Virus record (IMG/VR): IMGVR_UViG_3300044715_000242
Span: 1-63,156 of that record
From: a virus
Direction: 5' to 3' (one strand)
Length of the DNA stretch: 63,156 bases
Of this stretch, positions 42,133 through 50,283 are shown piece by piece. A program made the translations under genes and the position numbers. Numbering within the stretch: position 1 is the stretch's first letter; the number at the start of each line of letters is the position of its first letter. Under the pieces are notes generated by a model. The model saw only the letters and a list, made by a program, of their open reading frames with translations. It was not told the DNA's origin and ran no database searches.

Positions 42133-42653
42133 ACATCTTTTTCTGCTTTATTAATCTCTTTAGCGGAATAATCAACTTTACGACTAAAGTTACTACTTAA
42201 ATTATCAATTAGCACAGCAAAGCGCACGTTGTTGCCCCAAACGCTTTCCCAAAGCGGATCATCGGGTAAGCAGCTTGATTGCCAATCTTGGATAATCCAA
42301 TCTAGTGTAGCGCCTGTATCGTTGATGTCATCTAAGATAAGAATTTTCTTGCGTGTACCGTGTACCATAACTTTTCTATCTTCCACAGCATGATCAACTA
42401 CTTGACCAAACGCATCTTCCGCCATCCATAAGTTACTTTCCGGACCGGTGTCGCTATCACGTAGACTAACCTTTAAAGTCTCCATTGGAATATGATAAAC
42501 ATTGCTCATAACCACAGCCGGAATCAATCCACCGCGGGTAAGTCCAACAATGTAGTCTGGACGCCAGTTGTCCTTGTACATTTGAGATACAATATTAGCA
42601 ACCATATCGTGTATATGTAGATATTCGTAGTACACTTTTTCAACATTATTCAT
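42105..42653 (-). CDS. Purine-type phosphoribosyltransferase
   Basis: 182 residues. PDYIVGLTRGGLIPAVV is the N-terminal PRTase segment and ILILDDINDTGATL is the PRPP-binding loop. Length and loop resemble hypoxanthine/xanthine-guanine PRTases (Gpt). It would make a purine nucleotide from a base and PRPP; in this setting it could salvage guanine or a deazapurine base. ATGA overlap with the upstream gene. Confidence 0.82.
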   Translation of the reverse strand: MNNVEKVYYEYLHIHDMVANIVSQMYKDNWRPDYIVGLTRGGLIPAVVMSNVYHIPMETLKVSLRDSDTGPESNLWMAEDAFGQVVDHAVEDRKVMVHGTRKKILILDDINDTGATLDWIIQDWQSSCLPDDPLWESVWGNNVRFAVLIDNLSSNFSRKVDYSAKEINKAEKDVWIVYPWER

Positions 42654-42991
42654 CGCATATACTCCATAGTAACAATTTTACTTAAACTTTCTGCCATATC
42701 TGCGTTTTCGTCAATGACATAACGTCTGATACTTTCGTTATCTTTCTTTTCATCGTAGCGTGATGTTTCTACAATCTTACCACCATTGGCACCATAGATT
42801 TTAAATGTAATAACACTGTCATCATCATAGTTATGCTCTACTCTACGTGTGCCATTACTTATAGGCCCTCCTTTACCAAGACGCCCACGACGACTACGTT
42901 TTGGTTCATCCCAGCCGTCGACATCAATAAGTTCATCACGTTCACGAGCACGATTGTAGCAACGTTGAATCCAATTATCAAACCATTTCAT
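42650..42991 (-). CDS. Conserved phage hypothetical protein
   Basis: 113 residues: a basic N-terminal half (RARERDEL, KRSRRGRLGKGG) and a conserved C-terminal domain (VITFKIYGANGGKIVE, MAESLSKIVTMEYMR). The C-terminal part is familiar from T4-like cyanophages and relatives; no function is known. It is overlapped by four bases with the phosphoribosyltransferase gene. Confidence 0.75.
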   Translation of the reverse strand: MKWFDNWIQRCYNRARERDELIDVDGWDEPKRSRRGRLGKGGPISNGTRRVEHNYDDDSVITFKIYGANGGKIVETSRYDEKKDNESIRRYVIDENADMAESLSKIVTMEYMR

Positions 42992-42993
42992 AA

Positions 42994-43338
42994 CTATTCC
43001 TTATTACTATTCTTAAACGTTCTAATTTCTTTGAACAGCCCTTGCTCGTCAACAGTAATGAACACTGCCATTTCGTATGCGGCCGCACCATTCTCATGAA
43101 CATTAAATCTACAGGCCACAGTATCTTCGTCAAAGTATGTGTACAATGGCAACACCTGTAGTTTGTCAAACTGTGCAAATAGTTTTTCGTGTGCAGATAA
43201 TACATTAGCCTTCATTAGTCCAGGGATCCATCTACCGTAACTAACTACATCATCGTGTAAGAACTCTGCAACTTTATCTAACTTCTTGTCGCAGAGTGCC
43301 CAACAATATTCTTTTACTGTGCGTTTGATATTGTTCAT
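42994..43338 (-). CDS. SnoaL/NTF2-like protein
   Basis: 114 residues with the cone-shaped NTF2-like pattern: an N-terminal helix pair (VKEYCWALCDKKLDKVAEFLHDDV), an Arg/Trp strand (YGRWIPG), then four beta strands ending in FITVDEQGLFKEIRTF. Such domains bind or isomerise small molecules. Substrate unknown. Start overlaps folE's stop by four bases, so the two are co-translated. Confidence 0.7.
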   Translation of the reverse strand: MNNIKRTVKEYCWALCDKKLDKVAEFLHDDVVSYGRWIPGLMKANVLSAHEKLFAQFDKLQVLPLYTYFDEDTVACRFNVHENGAAAYEMAVFITVDEQGLFKEIRTFKNSNKE

Positions 43339-44036
43339 CGTGGTGCAAACTGCTGTTGAAGTTTTACATTATCAAAGAATTCTTGTTTAGTACCTGGGTC
43401 ATTATTAAATGCACCTTTGAGTACTGTAGTTTGTGTAAGCGAGCTATGTGCTAGAATACCACGATTCTCACAGCAACCATGTGTTGCTTGAATATATACA
43501 GCAACATCGTTACTACCAGTTGCCTTCATAATCTCTCTTGAAATATCATTACACAATTCTTCTTGTAATGTGCCACGTGTAGCACACCATTGCGCGATAC
43601 GTGTATACTTACTTAGACCAATTAGTTTTTGTGCAGCAATAATACCAATATAGGCTACACCTTTAACTGGCTGATGGTGATGACTGCACATACTACGTAG
43701 TTCACTACGTACCACTAGCATACCTTCATAGCGATCCGTGCTGTCATTTGGAAATGCAGTTGCATCTGGTGCTGGATCATATCTACCTGCCATAATTTCA
43801 TGATAGTACATCTTAGCAAGTCTACGTGCTGTACCTTTACTGTTAGGATCATTCTCACGATCAATAAGCAATGTGTCTAATACAGTTTCAAAAGCTTCTG
43901 TTGCTTCATCGATTAATAGTTGTTTATCTTCTTCGGTGATGTATTCTGATACATTGTCACCTGCCCAGAAGCGTTTGTTCTTCGCTTTTAAGTTACTGCG
44001 AATTCGTTCGCTTACTGCATATTTAATTTCTGACAT
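43335..44036 (-). CDS. folE: GTP cyclohydrolase I
   Basis: 233 residues. MCSHHHQPVKGVAYIGI (C117, H119-H121) and ATHGCCENRGI (H186, C188) hold the zinc ligands and active-site His of FolE; LSKYTRIAQWCATR completes the family signature. It turns GTP into dihydroneopterin triphosphate, the first step toward 7-deazaguanine (QueD/QueE) and also folate. A sigma70-type promoter lies upstream. Confidence 0.93.
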   Translation of the reverse strand: MSEIKYAVSERIRSNLKAKNKRFWAGDNVSEYITEEDKQLLIDEATEAFETVLDTLLIDRENDPNSKGTARRLAKMYYHEIMAGRYDPAPDATAFPNDSTDRYEGMLVVRSELRSMCSHHHQPVKGVAYIGIIAAQKLIGLSKYTRIAQWCATRGTLQEELCNDISREIMKATGSNDVAVYIQATHGCCENRGILAHSSLTQTTVLKGAFNNDPGTKQEFFDNVKLQQQFAPR

Positions 44037-44082
44037 TTATTGCTCCTATGTTAAGCCAGTGGATATTGGCGACTGATATATT

Positions 44083-44112
44083 AGTGTAACACTATTATTT
44101 AGGCGGTGTCAA
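44083..44112 (-). promoter_or_regulatory. Sigma70 promoter for folE
   Basis: On the minus strand TTGACA (44112-44107), 18-base spacer, TACACT (44088-44083); AGGAG precedes the ATG at 44036. The -35 nearly abuts the stop of the upstream gene. Confidence 0.62.
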
Positions 44113-44113
44113 A

Positions 44114-44698
44114 TTATTTGATAATAATTTCACGTAGGTCCGGATATTCATAGTATTTAGGTGATTGATCTACTGAGGGTAATTTTTCTAATGCTTGTTG
44201 TGCTTCTTCTATTGTAGGGCGGTAGTGATAGCCAACTTCAAATACCTTTTGACTTTGCCAAGGTGTTATCTTTAGGTCTCTACCGTCGCTACGTTGCTGT
44301 ATAAGTTTATTGTAGGCAACTTCATCGTCTAGTAGTATTGCACCACCACGACCGATGTCTAATGGTTTGCTGTGGCCAAAACTCAAACACTGCATCTGCC
44401 CCGCACGATACATGCCCGTACGTAGTAATCTTGCACTATCCCATATCCGTGTACCAAGTATAGGATATTCTCCGACCCATTCATTATCGCCCAATAAACC
44501 ATAAGAAATGTCTAATTTATGCATGGTCATTGGCACACTAAGGTAGGTAAATGCTGTAAAAAGACATCGTTTTACCTTGTCGTAACGTAGACACAGTTCT
44601 AGTGCATGTGTACATGAATCTGTCATAACAACAAAAGGTGCGCCTGTAAGCTCACCTAATGCTCGTTCAAACTGGTATATTGGATCAAATGCTGACAT
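44114..44698 (-). CDS. Short DegT/DnrJ-type aminotransferase-like protein
   Basis: 194 residues, about half the normal length of a DegT/DnrJ/EryC1 enzyme (compare 363 residues at 18999-20090). It has TGAPFVVMTDSCTHALEL (PLP-phosphate region), TAFTYLSVPM and LSFGHSKPLDIGRGG, which carries the Lys that would hold PLP. The C-terminal small domain is largely missing, and there are several internal contractions. No frameshift remnant is seen next to it, so it looks like a stable short form, not a broken gene. Activity is uncertain. Its start touches the stop of the glycosyltransferase gene. Confidence 0.68.
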   Translation of the reverse strand: MSAFDPIYQFERALGELTGAPFVVMTDSCTHALELCLRYDKVKRCLFTAFTYLSVPMTMHKLDISYGLLGDNEWVGEYPILGTRIWDSARLLRTGMYRAGQMQCLSFGHSKPLDIGRGGAILLDDEVAYNKLIQQRSDGRDLKITPWQSQKVFEVGYHYRPTIEEAQQALEKLPSVDQSPKYYEYPDLREIIIK

Positions 44699-45795
44699 TA
44701 CTTAATATTCTTTAATAGTCCAGTTGCCGAAAAGAAATCGTGATGTAGACTACGTGCCTGTTGCGGTACTAACTTAGCATATTCATCATAGTCAGTCATG
44801 AACTCTACAATCTTATCGCATAGTGCTTGCTTATTATGTAAGAAACTACTATAGGATTCAGTCCACTCACTAGGATACTTCCATATCTCAGCATACATCT
44901 CTGTATAACTTAGTCTATCTGGTACCATAGGTATAGCATCTACTAGGGCACCTTCATACATACTAATGCCTAGAGTTTCTTGTAGGTTGGCACTAAACAC
45001 CAACTTAGCTTCGCCCAGTAAGGTATGATATGCTTCTTTAGTTAGATTCTGTTCTTGGCAAACAATCCACTCGTATTGTGGTAATGCAGTCGCTAGTTCT
45101 TTAAAGATTTCAACTTGCTTTTCTGGTGCTATACGATGTGGGAATAAGATTAGGTCACGCTTCTCAGTCTTGAACGGACTAATAGTAGTAGGCATATATT
45201 CCATAGGCCAACCTGTACGTACAATCTTATCTGTCAAGGTACCTGCACGTAGTTCTGCCAAGTCCTCGTCAAACCAAGGATTTTCGCTAGGGTAATCATT
45301 TAATAGATTAGTAAAGAACATCTCGATATGAAAGTCTGTAGCAAAGTAGTTATAGTCAATAGCATGAAAGAAACTCTTTTCTGCGTGACGTACCCACGGA
45401 GCATTACCAATTAAACGACCTAAGAAGTCCTGTGGATCATAACTGCCAGCATGCCATAATGCGTGTATGGTTACAGGAATCTGTAACAGCTCGCTCATGT
45501 ACTTTAAGTTAATGATGCCAGGATGCCAAGCATCAGTAAAGATGAAGTGGTCACCTTTATGAATTTGACCTTCAGTGAATAGTCTAGCCATTTGCTCAAC
45601 CTGTGCGGCTTTGTAAATGTTAGTACCACCAAAGTTAAGGAAAGCGCCGGGGGTAGTAGCACTAGGAATATCATGAGGGCCGCTAATTACAAATACTTCG
45701 TGCCCATGATCTTCAAGTAACATAGGTACATGAGTCTTCCATTGACCCGTGTACCTTGTATCCACCGCTTCTAAATCAACGATGTAGACAGTCAT
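44698..45795 (-). CDS. Glycosyltransferase (GT-B, GT4-like)
   Basis: 365 residues from ATG 45795; a longer frame from 45915 runs into the next gene. MTVYIVDLEAVDTRYTGQWKTH is the N-terminal strand/loop of the GT-B fold, LFPHRIAPEKQ is the linker to the C-terminal domain, and VFSANLQETLGISMYEG is the E-x7-E donor-binding motif of GT4 enzymes. It transfers a sugar from a nucleotide donor, perhaps to phage DNA, to virion protein or to host envelope. The short DegT-type gene follows directly. Confidence 0.78.
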   Translation of the reverse strand: MTVYIVDLEAVDTRYTGQWKTHVPMLLEDHGHEVFVISGPHDIPSATTPGAFLNFGGTNIYKAAQVEQMARLFTEGQIHKGDHFIFTDAWHPGIINLKYMSELLQIPVTIHALWHAGSYDPQDFLGRLIGNAPWVRHAEKSFFHAIDYNYFATDFHIEMFFTNLLNDYPSENPWFDEDLAELRAGTLTDKIVRTGWPMEYMPTTISPFKTEKRDLILFPHRIAPEKQVEIFKELATALPQYEWIVCQEQNLTKEAYHTLLGEAKLVFSANLQETLGISMYEGALVDAIPMVPDRLSYTEMYAEIWKYPSEWTESYSSFLHNKQALCDKIVEFMTDYDEYAKLVPQQARSLHHDFFSATGLLKNIK

Positions 45796-45796
45796 G

Positions 45797-46027
45797 CTAT
45801 CTACGTCCTTGATAACCCTGCGTTTGTCCTTGCTGTTGACGCCATTGTTCACGACGTTTGCGTTTTTCCTGCCATTCTTTGTAAGCTGGGCTAACATATA
45901 AATCAGCCTCGTCATACTTGATCATGTGGAAACGACAGTAGTTGCACCATGCATCTAAGTCGTTGTAGATTTGTCTTACTTCAGGCTTCATAGTAAGATA
46001 CTTTTTAAGCCAAACTGGATTTGCCAC
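45797..46027 (-). CDS. Conserved small phage protein
   Basis: 76 residues from GTG 46027, preceded by AAGGAG at proper distance. MANPVWLKKYLTMKPEVRQIYNDLDAW is familiar from T4-like cyanophages and relatives; the C-terminus is basic and Gln/Arg-rich. Function unknown. The GTG start is supported by the ribosome site and the absence of a closer ATG. Confidence 0.75.
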   Translation of the reverse strand: MANPVWLKKYLTMKPEVRQIYNDLDAWCNYCRFHMIKYDEADLYVSPAYKEWQEKRKRREQWRQQQGQTQGYQGRR

Positions 46028-46057
46028 GGAAAATTCTCCTTAAATAGTGACGGCTGA

Positions 46058-46065
46058 GATAAATA
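46058..46065 (+). promoter_or_regulatory. T4-late-like promoter octamer (GATAAATA)
   Basis: GATAAATA is one mismatch from the T4 late element and lies 22 bases upstream of the ATG of the + strand HNH endonuclease gene. Several T4 homing endonuclease genes are known to use late promoters, so it is plausible here. Confidence 0.33.
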
Positions 46066-46087
46066 ATAACAATAGAGAGATAGAACT

Positions 46088-46825
46088 ATGCCTAAACTTA
46101 CTAATGTTAATGTTAATAATACGTGTTATTTGTGCGGATGTCAAGCCTTTTACATAAGTTATAATTCCAAAAAAATGAGATGTGTTGAGAAAATTACTCA
46201 ATGTCCTGGTTTTATTAAAAAAGCACAAGCATCTAGAGATAGTAAAATTACTCCAGAACAACGACGTGCTCATATGAAACTGATGAGCGAGAGAGGAAAT
46301 GCTGTTCTTAAAGAACGACATAACGATCGTAGTTGGCTTGCTACAAAGGGTAATAAAATTTCGAAAGCAATTGCTACTAGAGGCGGGCATTCCGGCGAAA
46401 ATAATCCTATGTATAATAAGACTCATAGTAATGAGACTAAACAAAAACAATCAGCTAAGGCCATTAAACGAAATCCTTCTTGCTACATCGAAGCAACATA
46501 TACAAAAATTAAAAATGGTATTGCTATTTCCAAGGAACTAAAAACTGAGTGGGAATTGTATAGAGAACAAGTCCTTAATCATACTTATAAGAGTTGGACA
46601 CACTATCAAAATAAAATTAATCCTCAAAATTTAGAACGAGGTGCTAACTTTGAATTAGATCATAAATTTAGCATTACTGAAGGGTTTAAACAAAATATTT
46701 CTCCAGAAATTATAGGGCATTATGCTAATTTAGAATTACTACCTAAGTTTGATAATAGATCTAAACGTATAAGTTGTTCAATAACTTTAGAAGAACTAAT
46801 TAAAGCTGTGGAACAAATTCAATAA
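46088..46825 (+). mobile_element. Free-standing HNH homing endonuclease with NUMOD3-like motif
   Basis: 245 residues. The N-terminus has a zinc-ribbon-like Cys set (CYLCGC and MRCVEKITQC). GENNPMYNKTHSNET is the NUMOD3-type DNA-binding motif of phage homing endonucleases. The C-terminus carries FELDHKFSITEG and NLELLPKFDNRSK, the HNH-type core (DH, then N, then N/K). It sits on the strand opposite all its neighbours and overlaps the next gene by 26 bases. Such genes spread by cutting endonuclease-free alleles. Confidence 0.82.
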
Positions 46826-47204
46826 TACCATCTGATTCCCCATCCTCGGATACTACTACAGTATAAGATCTATTACCATACAATGGTATTAAATGATTTT
46901 CTAAAATGTTAACAGCAATCATTTCACACGATTTGTGATTTTGATTACCTGCTTTAATAAATTCTTGTAAAGCCCATTTAACTAAGAAAAATTCTAATTC
47001 ACGGTCGAGGTGCGTAACTGATATTTTCACCTCAACTTTGAATATATGTCGATGTTCATTCTCAAGAAATTTGATACGCGAATCAATAGTACCTGCGTTA
47101 GGGTAGTAATGAAACCCTTCAAATTCAGTTCTAACTTTAATATAAGTTGTACGTATTCCATTGGACTTAATACGTTCTAGTTGTTCACGTTCTGCTTGTA
47201 TCAT
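46800..47204 (-). CDS. Possible T-fold (QueD-like) protein
   Basis: 134 residues. The pattern HRHIFKVEVKISVTHLDRELEFFLVKWAL resembles the HxH strand and following helix of QueD/PTPS, and SCEMIAVNILENHL then VVVSEDGESD resembles the PT-x-EN and V-x-ET blocks. The first zinc His and the catalytic Cys are not evident, so catalysis is doubtful. It could be a degenerate paralogue of QueD or another tunnelling-fold protein. Homing endonuclease genes lie on both sides, which often mark conserved phage genes. Confidence 0.5.
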   Translation of the reverse strand: MIQAEREQLERIKSNGIRTTYIKVRTEFEGFHYYPNAGTIDSRIKFLENEHRHIFKVEVKISVTHLDRELEFFLVKWALQEFIKAGNQNHKSCEMIAVNILENHLIPLYGNRSYTVVVSEDGESDGIIEFVPQL

Positions 47205-47673
47205 TTATTAATCCCAAATTTATTGAAGAACTTTTAATCATACTCTCAAAGACATTAAAATCCCATGTGCTTTTAGCATTGTTAGCCCAGTGAGTGAGTA
47301 ATCTAACATTACCTTTGATATACCCTTGGCTGTTATCAATTCGGTCAATTGAACACGATAGCGGGTTTTTATTCCATTGGTTTCCTGGTTGAAAACTCAT
47401 AATTTGACCAGTTAATTGACATCGTCCTTTTTGTTTAATCCATAGATCTGTCATATATCTTAAATCTAAATTATAGTCAAATCCCATTTTGGCTGCTCTT
47501 TTTTTACTGTCAGTGCATTTTCCGCTTAGTCCGATGACTACTTGATACCATGGATAGTTAGTTTCAAAAACTTCATTATAATCTCGACTAGTAAGTTTAG
47601 CAGATGTTGGTACTAATTTCATTAAATTATTATGTTTGCTTTTTAAGATTTCTGTAACTAATTGTAAGTTCAT
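47185..47673 (-). mobile_element. HNH homing endonuclease
   Basis: 162 residues from ATG 47673, which has AGAAAGG before it; a longer frame from 47730 overlaps the upstream gene. KGRCQLTGQIM, then LSCSIDRIDNSQGYIKGNVRLLTHWANNAKS is the HNH core with the zinc-like Cys, DRID and GY-x-GN-x-N-x-K pattern. It is the second such gene within 1.6 kb and the opposite strand to the first. The region is AT-rich. Confidence 0.82.
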
Positions 47674-47693
47674 ATCAACCTTTCTGTATTTGA

Positions 47694-48212
47694 TTATTTG
47701 ATCTCTGTATCTTGAGTATATTGATCCCAATAGGTAAATTTATCTTTACCCATTAGCGTTTGTAAATGATGTGTCCACACGCCAGGATTAGTTTTACCCC
47801 ACGTAATGTCATCAAGTTTAAGTGTAGCATTGTAGTTAAGTTGATTAATGTAGGGTAATTTAACACTGATCATAGGAACAAATCTAGCGTATTCAGAATA
47901 CCCGCTTTCAATAACACCTTCGATGTGTTCTACACCAAAGTCTAAGCTGACCCAGTAGTCATTCTTTAAACATTCAAGAATAACATCATCCCAGGGCTTG
48001 TATTCTTCATAGGTCATTGCTTGCGGATTAAAACTTTGACTAGTACCAAAGTAAATGTGACTACATTCATTTGCCCGAGCTTTTTCAAATATTTCTTCTA
48101 CAGGTGGAGTGCCCACTACAAACAATGTTTTCATACCATAACATATTGTATGCTCTACTTCATATCCTGTAAAATATACTACTTCCTGACGTTCTTCTGT
48201 GTTTAATCCCAC
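47694..48212 (-). CDS. Conserved phage hypothetical protein
   Basis: 172 residues. VVYFTGYEVEHTICYGMKTLFVVG, HIYFGTSQSF, YWVSLDFGVEHIEG and a C-terminal Trp-rich stretch (GVWTHHLQTL) suggest an alpha/beta fold. I recall similar proteins in T4-like marine phages, unannotated. It overlaps the alcohol dehydrogenase gene by 10 bases; the homing endonuclease lies just after it. Confidence 0.72.
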   Translation of the reverse strand: MGLNTEERQEVVYFTGYEVEHTICYGMKTLFVVGTPPVEEIFEKARANECSHIYFGTSQSFNPQAMTYEEYKPWDDVILECLKNDYWVSLDFGVEHIEGVIESGYSEYARFVPMISVKLPYINQLNYNATLKLDDITWGKTNPGVWTHHLQTLMGKDKFTYWDQYTQDTEIK

Positions 48213-49099
48213 TTAATGTATCCTCTACTGTAGCCTGCTGGTCTATTAACGCCATCTGCAAATGCAGATTGCCACTCTATCTTTCTATTATACGACTTTG
48301 TCCAGAACTTGTCAACGGTTAATTGACCAGAAGCAACCCAATCACGTGCTAACACCATTGCTTCATAAAAGCGTGGTGTTCGTGGGCTTGGGAAACTAAT
48401 AGTAACGGCTTTCCAAATCAATTGTCCAAATGTTTGATTAATATGTTTGTCAGTACCAATAATGATTAAACCATTATTTGCAACACAGTCGCCTTGTAGA
48501 TAATCAGTGCGTTCAGTTAAATCAATAATAACATCATAAACACCAGTAATTTCTTGAGATAATTTACCCTGCCACAAGTCTTGATTACTGCGACCAATTA
48601 CTGTGATATCAAACTCTAAATGATTAATTAACAAGGTGTTATACGCTACCCATGCAAGGAAGCCACTGCCCAATATTAACAAGCGACGACCTTCACCAGA
48701 ACGTTCGGCAACTTCGCGCAAGTTTTGATAGACTACATTAATACCACAAGCAACAGGTTCTAATATGTATTTAGGTTCTGCTGTGGGCACACTGACATAT
48801 TCTCGTGCCCTAACATTGTACATATCTGCATAAGCAGGCTCACCGCGGGTGGCTACGTAATCACCAATGCTGACATCTTTAATATTGGCGCCAACGTTAG
48901 TAACTTGTCCAAGTCCTTCGTGTCCGTGCATACTAATAGGTAATGGACCAAACTCACCCTGCATCATATCAATGTCACTGCGGCATACACCTGTTAATAC
49001 TGCCCGCACTTCAATTTCGTCGTCGGTAATTGCTGGTTTATCCCAATCCATTTCTTGGAATGTACCTTTACCATCTGTAGATAATAGTTTTACGTTCAC
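48203..49099 (-). CDS. Zinc-type (MDR) alcohol/sugar dehydrogenase
   Basis: 298 residues, somewhat short for the family (usually about 340). LTGVCRSDIDMM (C39) and MHGHEGLGQVT (H60-E61) are the catalytic zinc sites; LLILGSGFLAWVAYN is the Rossmann NAD(P) loop. The structural-zinc loop is absent. It would oxidise an alcohol or polyol, or act on a sugar alcohol. The Gfo/Idh-type oxidoreductase gene lies two genes upstream. Three bases separate it from the SulP gene. Confidence 0.85.
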   Translation of the reverse strand: MNVKLLSTDGKGTFQEMDWDKPAITDDEIEVRAVLTGVCRSDIDMMQGEFGPLPISMHGHEGLGQVTNVGANIKDVSIGDYVATRGEPAYADMYNVRAREYVSVPTAEPKYILEPVACGINVVYQNLREVAERSGEGRRLLILGSGFLAWVAYNTLLINHLEFDITVIGRSNQDLWQGKLSQEITGVYDVIIDLTERTDYLQGDCVANNGLIIIGTDKHINQTFGQLIWKAVTISFPSPRTPRFYEAMVLARDWVASGQLTVDKFWTKSYNRKIEWQSAFADGVNRPAGYSRGYIKWD

Positions 49100-49101
49100 T
49101 G

Positions 49102-50283
49102 CTATTCCTTTGTGTTAACATGTTGCCAATAATGTATTAAACTAGTTAATGCGATACCTATTAAAACTGCATAAGCTAAATTAAGTATAACAGTTAGCGT
49201 GGTCACTGTCAATATCAATAAGATATTTTCTTTAGGTTGATTAAGAGTTAGACTTTTCCAGTCAAACGTATGATAGCAAACAACAAACATTACACCGACT
49301 AATGCCGCTATTGGTATATTTTCAATTATAAAACTAGCAAATAGAATATAAGCAAGTATACACAGCGATTGCACTATGCCAGCTAATCTATCGAAGCCGC
49401 CAGCTTCCAAGTTAATTACAGTTTGCCCAATCATAGCACAGCCGCCCATGCCGCCAAATAATCCAGTAAGTAAGTTGCCTGCGCCTTGTGCCATACTTTC
49501 TTTGTTTGGGTGCGTTTTACCAATGGGTTTATGCTGATGCACATAATCATCTACTAATTGTGCAGTTAGTAATGTTTCTATTAAACCAATGGATGCAAGT
49601 ATAAACGAGTATGGAGCAATGATAGCTAAGGTTTGCCATGTAAATGGCACATTAGGTATATGAAAACTAGGAAATGCACCAGATATAGTTGCAATATCCT
49701 TGACATAATGTGTGTCTAGATTAAATGTTAATGCCGCTGTAGTGGCAACAACAATACCGACTAAACTTGCCGGAATACGTTTAATAAGTTTTGTAGCTAA
49801 CAATACTGCCAATACTGTTAATGCTACTAATCCTACAGTAGTATATAATTGCAGTCCTTGTAGCCACATTCCATTCGTTTTAAGCTGATGAAACTGCGCA
49901 AGAAAAATAACCAACGCAAGTCCATTAACAAAGCCAGTCATTACAGTAGGACTGACTAATTTAATCAACTTACCCAATCTAAAATAACCAAATGCCAGTT
50001 GCAGTATACCCATGAGTACTATACAGGCAAATAGGTATTCAACACCGTGTGTTACCACAAGTGCTACGCTGACTACTGCAAGACTACCTGCGCCGCCGCT
50101 AATTAAACCTGGCCTGCCGCCAAACACGGCAGCTACTAAGCCTAGTATAAATGCGGCATACAACCCTACTAGAGGATTAACATGTGCTAATAAAGCAAAA
50201 GCCACTACTTCTGGCACCATAGCCAAACTTGTAGTGACTCCTGCTAGGGTATTTCTAATTATAACATTTCTTGTCAAACTCAA
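49102..50283 (-). CDS. SulP-family anion transporter
   Basis: 393 residues with about 11-12 hydrophobic segments. The N-terminal NTLAGVTTSLAMVPEVVAFALLA and FGGRPGLISGGAGSLAVV match the SulP signature, and QGAGNLLTGLFGGMGGCAMIGQT is the conserved central motif. The usual cytoplasmic STAS domain is missing, so it is a short form. Such proteins import sulfate, bicarbonate or other anions across the inner membrane. With an APS-kinase-like gene and sulfotransferase-like genes nearby, sulfate import is one reading. ATGA-type overlap with the Gfo/Idh gene. Confidence 0.88.
   Translation of the reverse strand: MSLTRNVIIRNTLAGVTTSLAMVPEVVAFALLAHVNPLVGLYAAFILGLVAAVFGGRPGLISGGAGSLAVVSVALVVTHGVEYLFACIVLMGILQLAFGYFRLGKLIKLVSPTVMTGFVNGLALVIFLAQFHQLKTNGMWLQGLQLYTTVGLVALTVLAVLLATKLIKRIPASLVGIVVATTAALTFNLDTHYVKDIATISGAFPSFHIPNVPFTWQTLAIIAPYSFILASIGLIETLLTAQLVDDYVHQHKPIGKTHPNKESMAQGAGNLLTGLFGGMGGCAMIGQTVINLEAGGFDRLAGIVQSLCILAYILFASFIIENIPIAALVGVMFVVCYHTFDWKSLTLNQPKENILLILTVTTLTVILNLAYAVLIGIALTSLIHYWQHVNTKE

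Noticed and set aside
46058-46065. T4 late promoters as a general system here
   Set aside because: Only a few one-mismatch octamers were found (15481, 34235, 46058) in an AT-rich genome, so a late regulon cannot be claimed.
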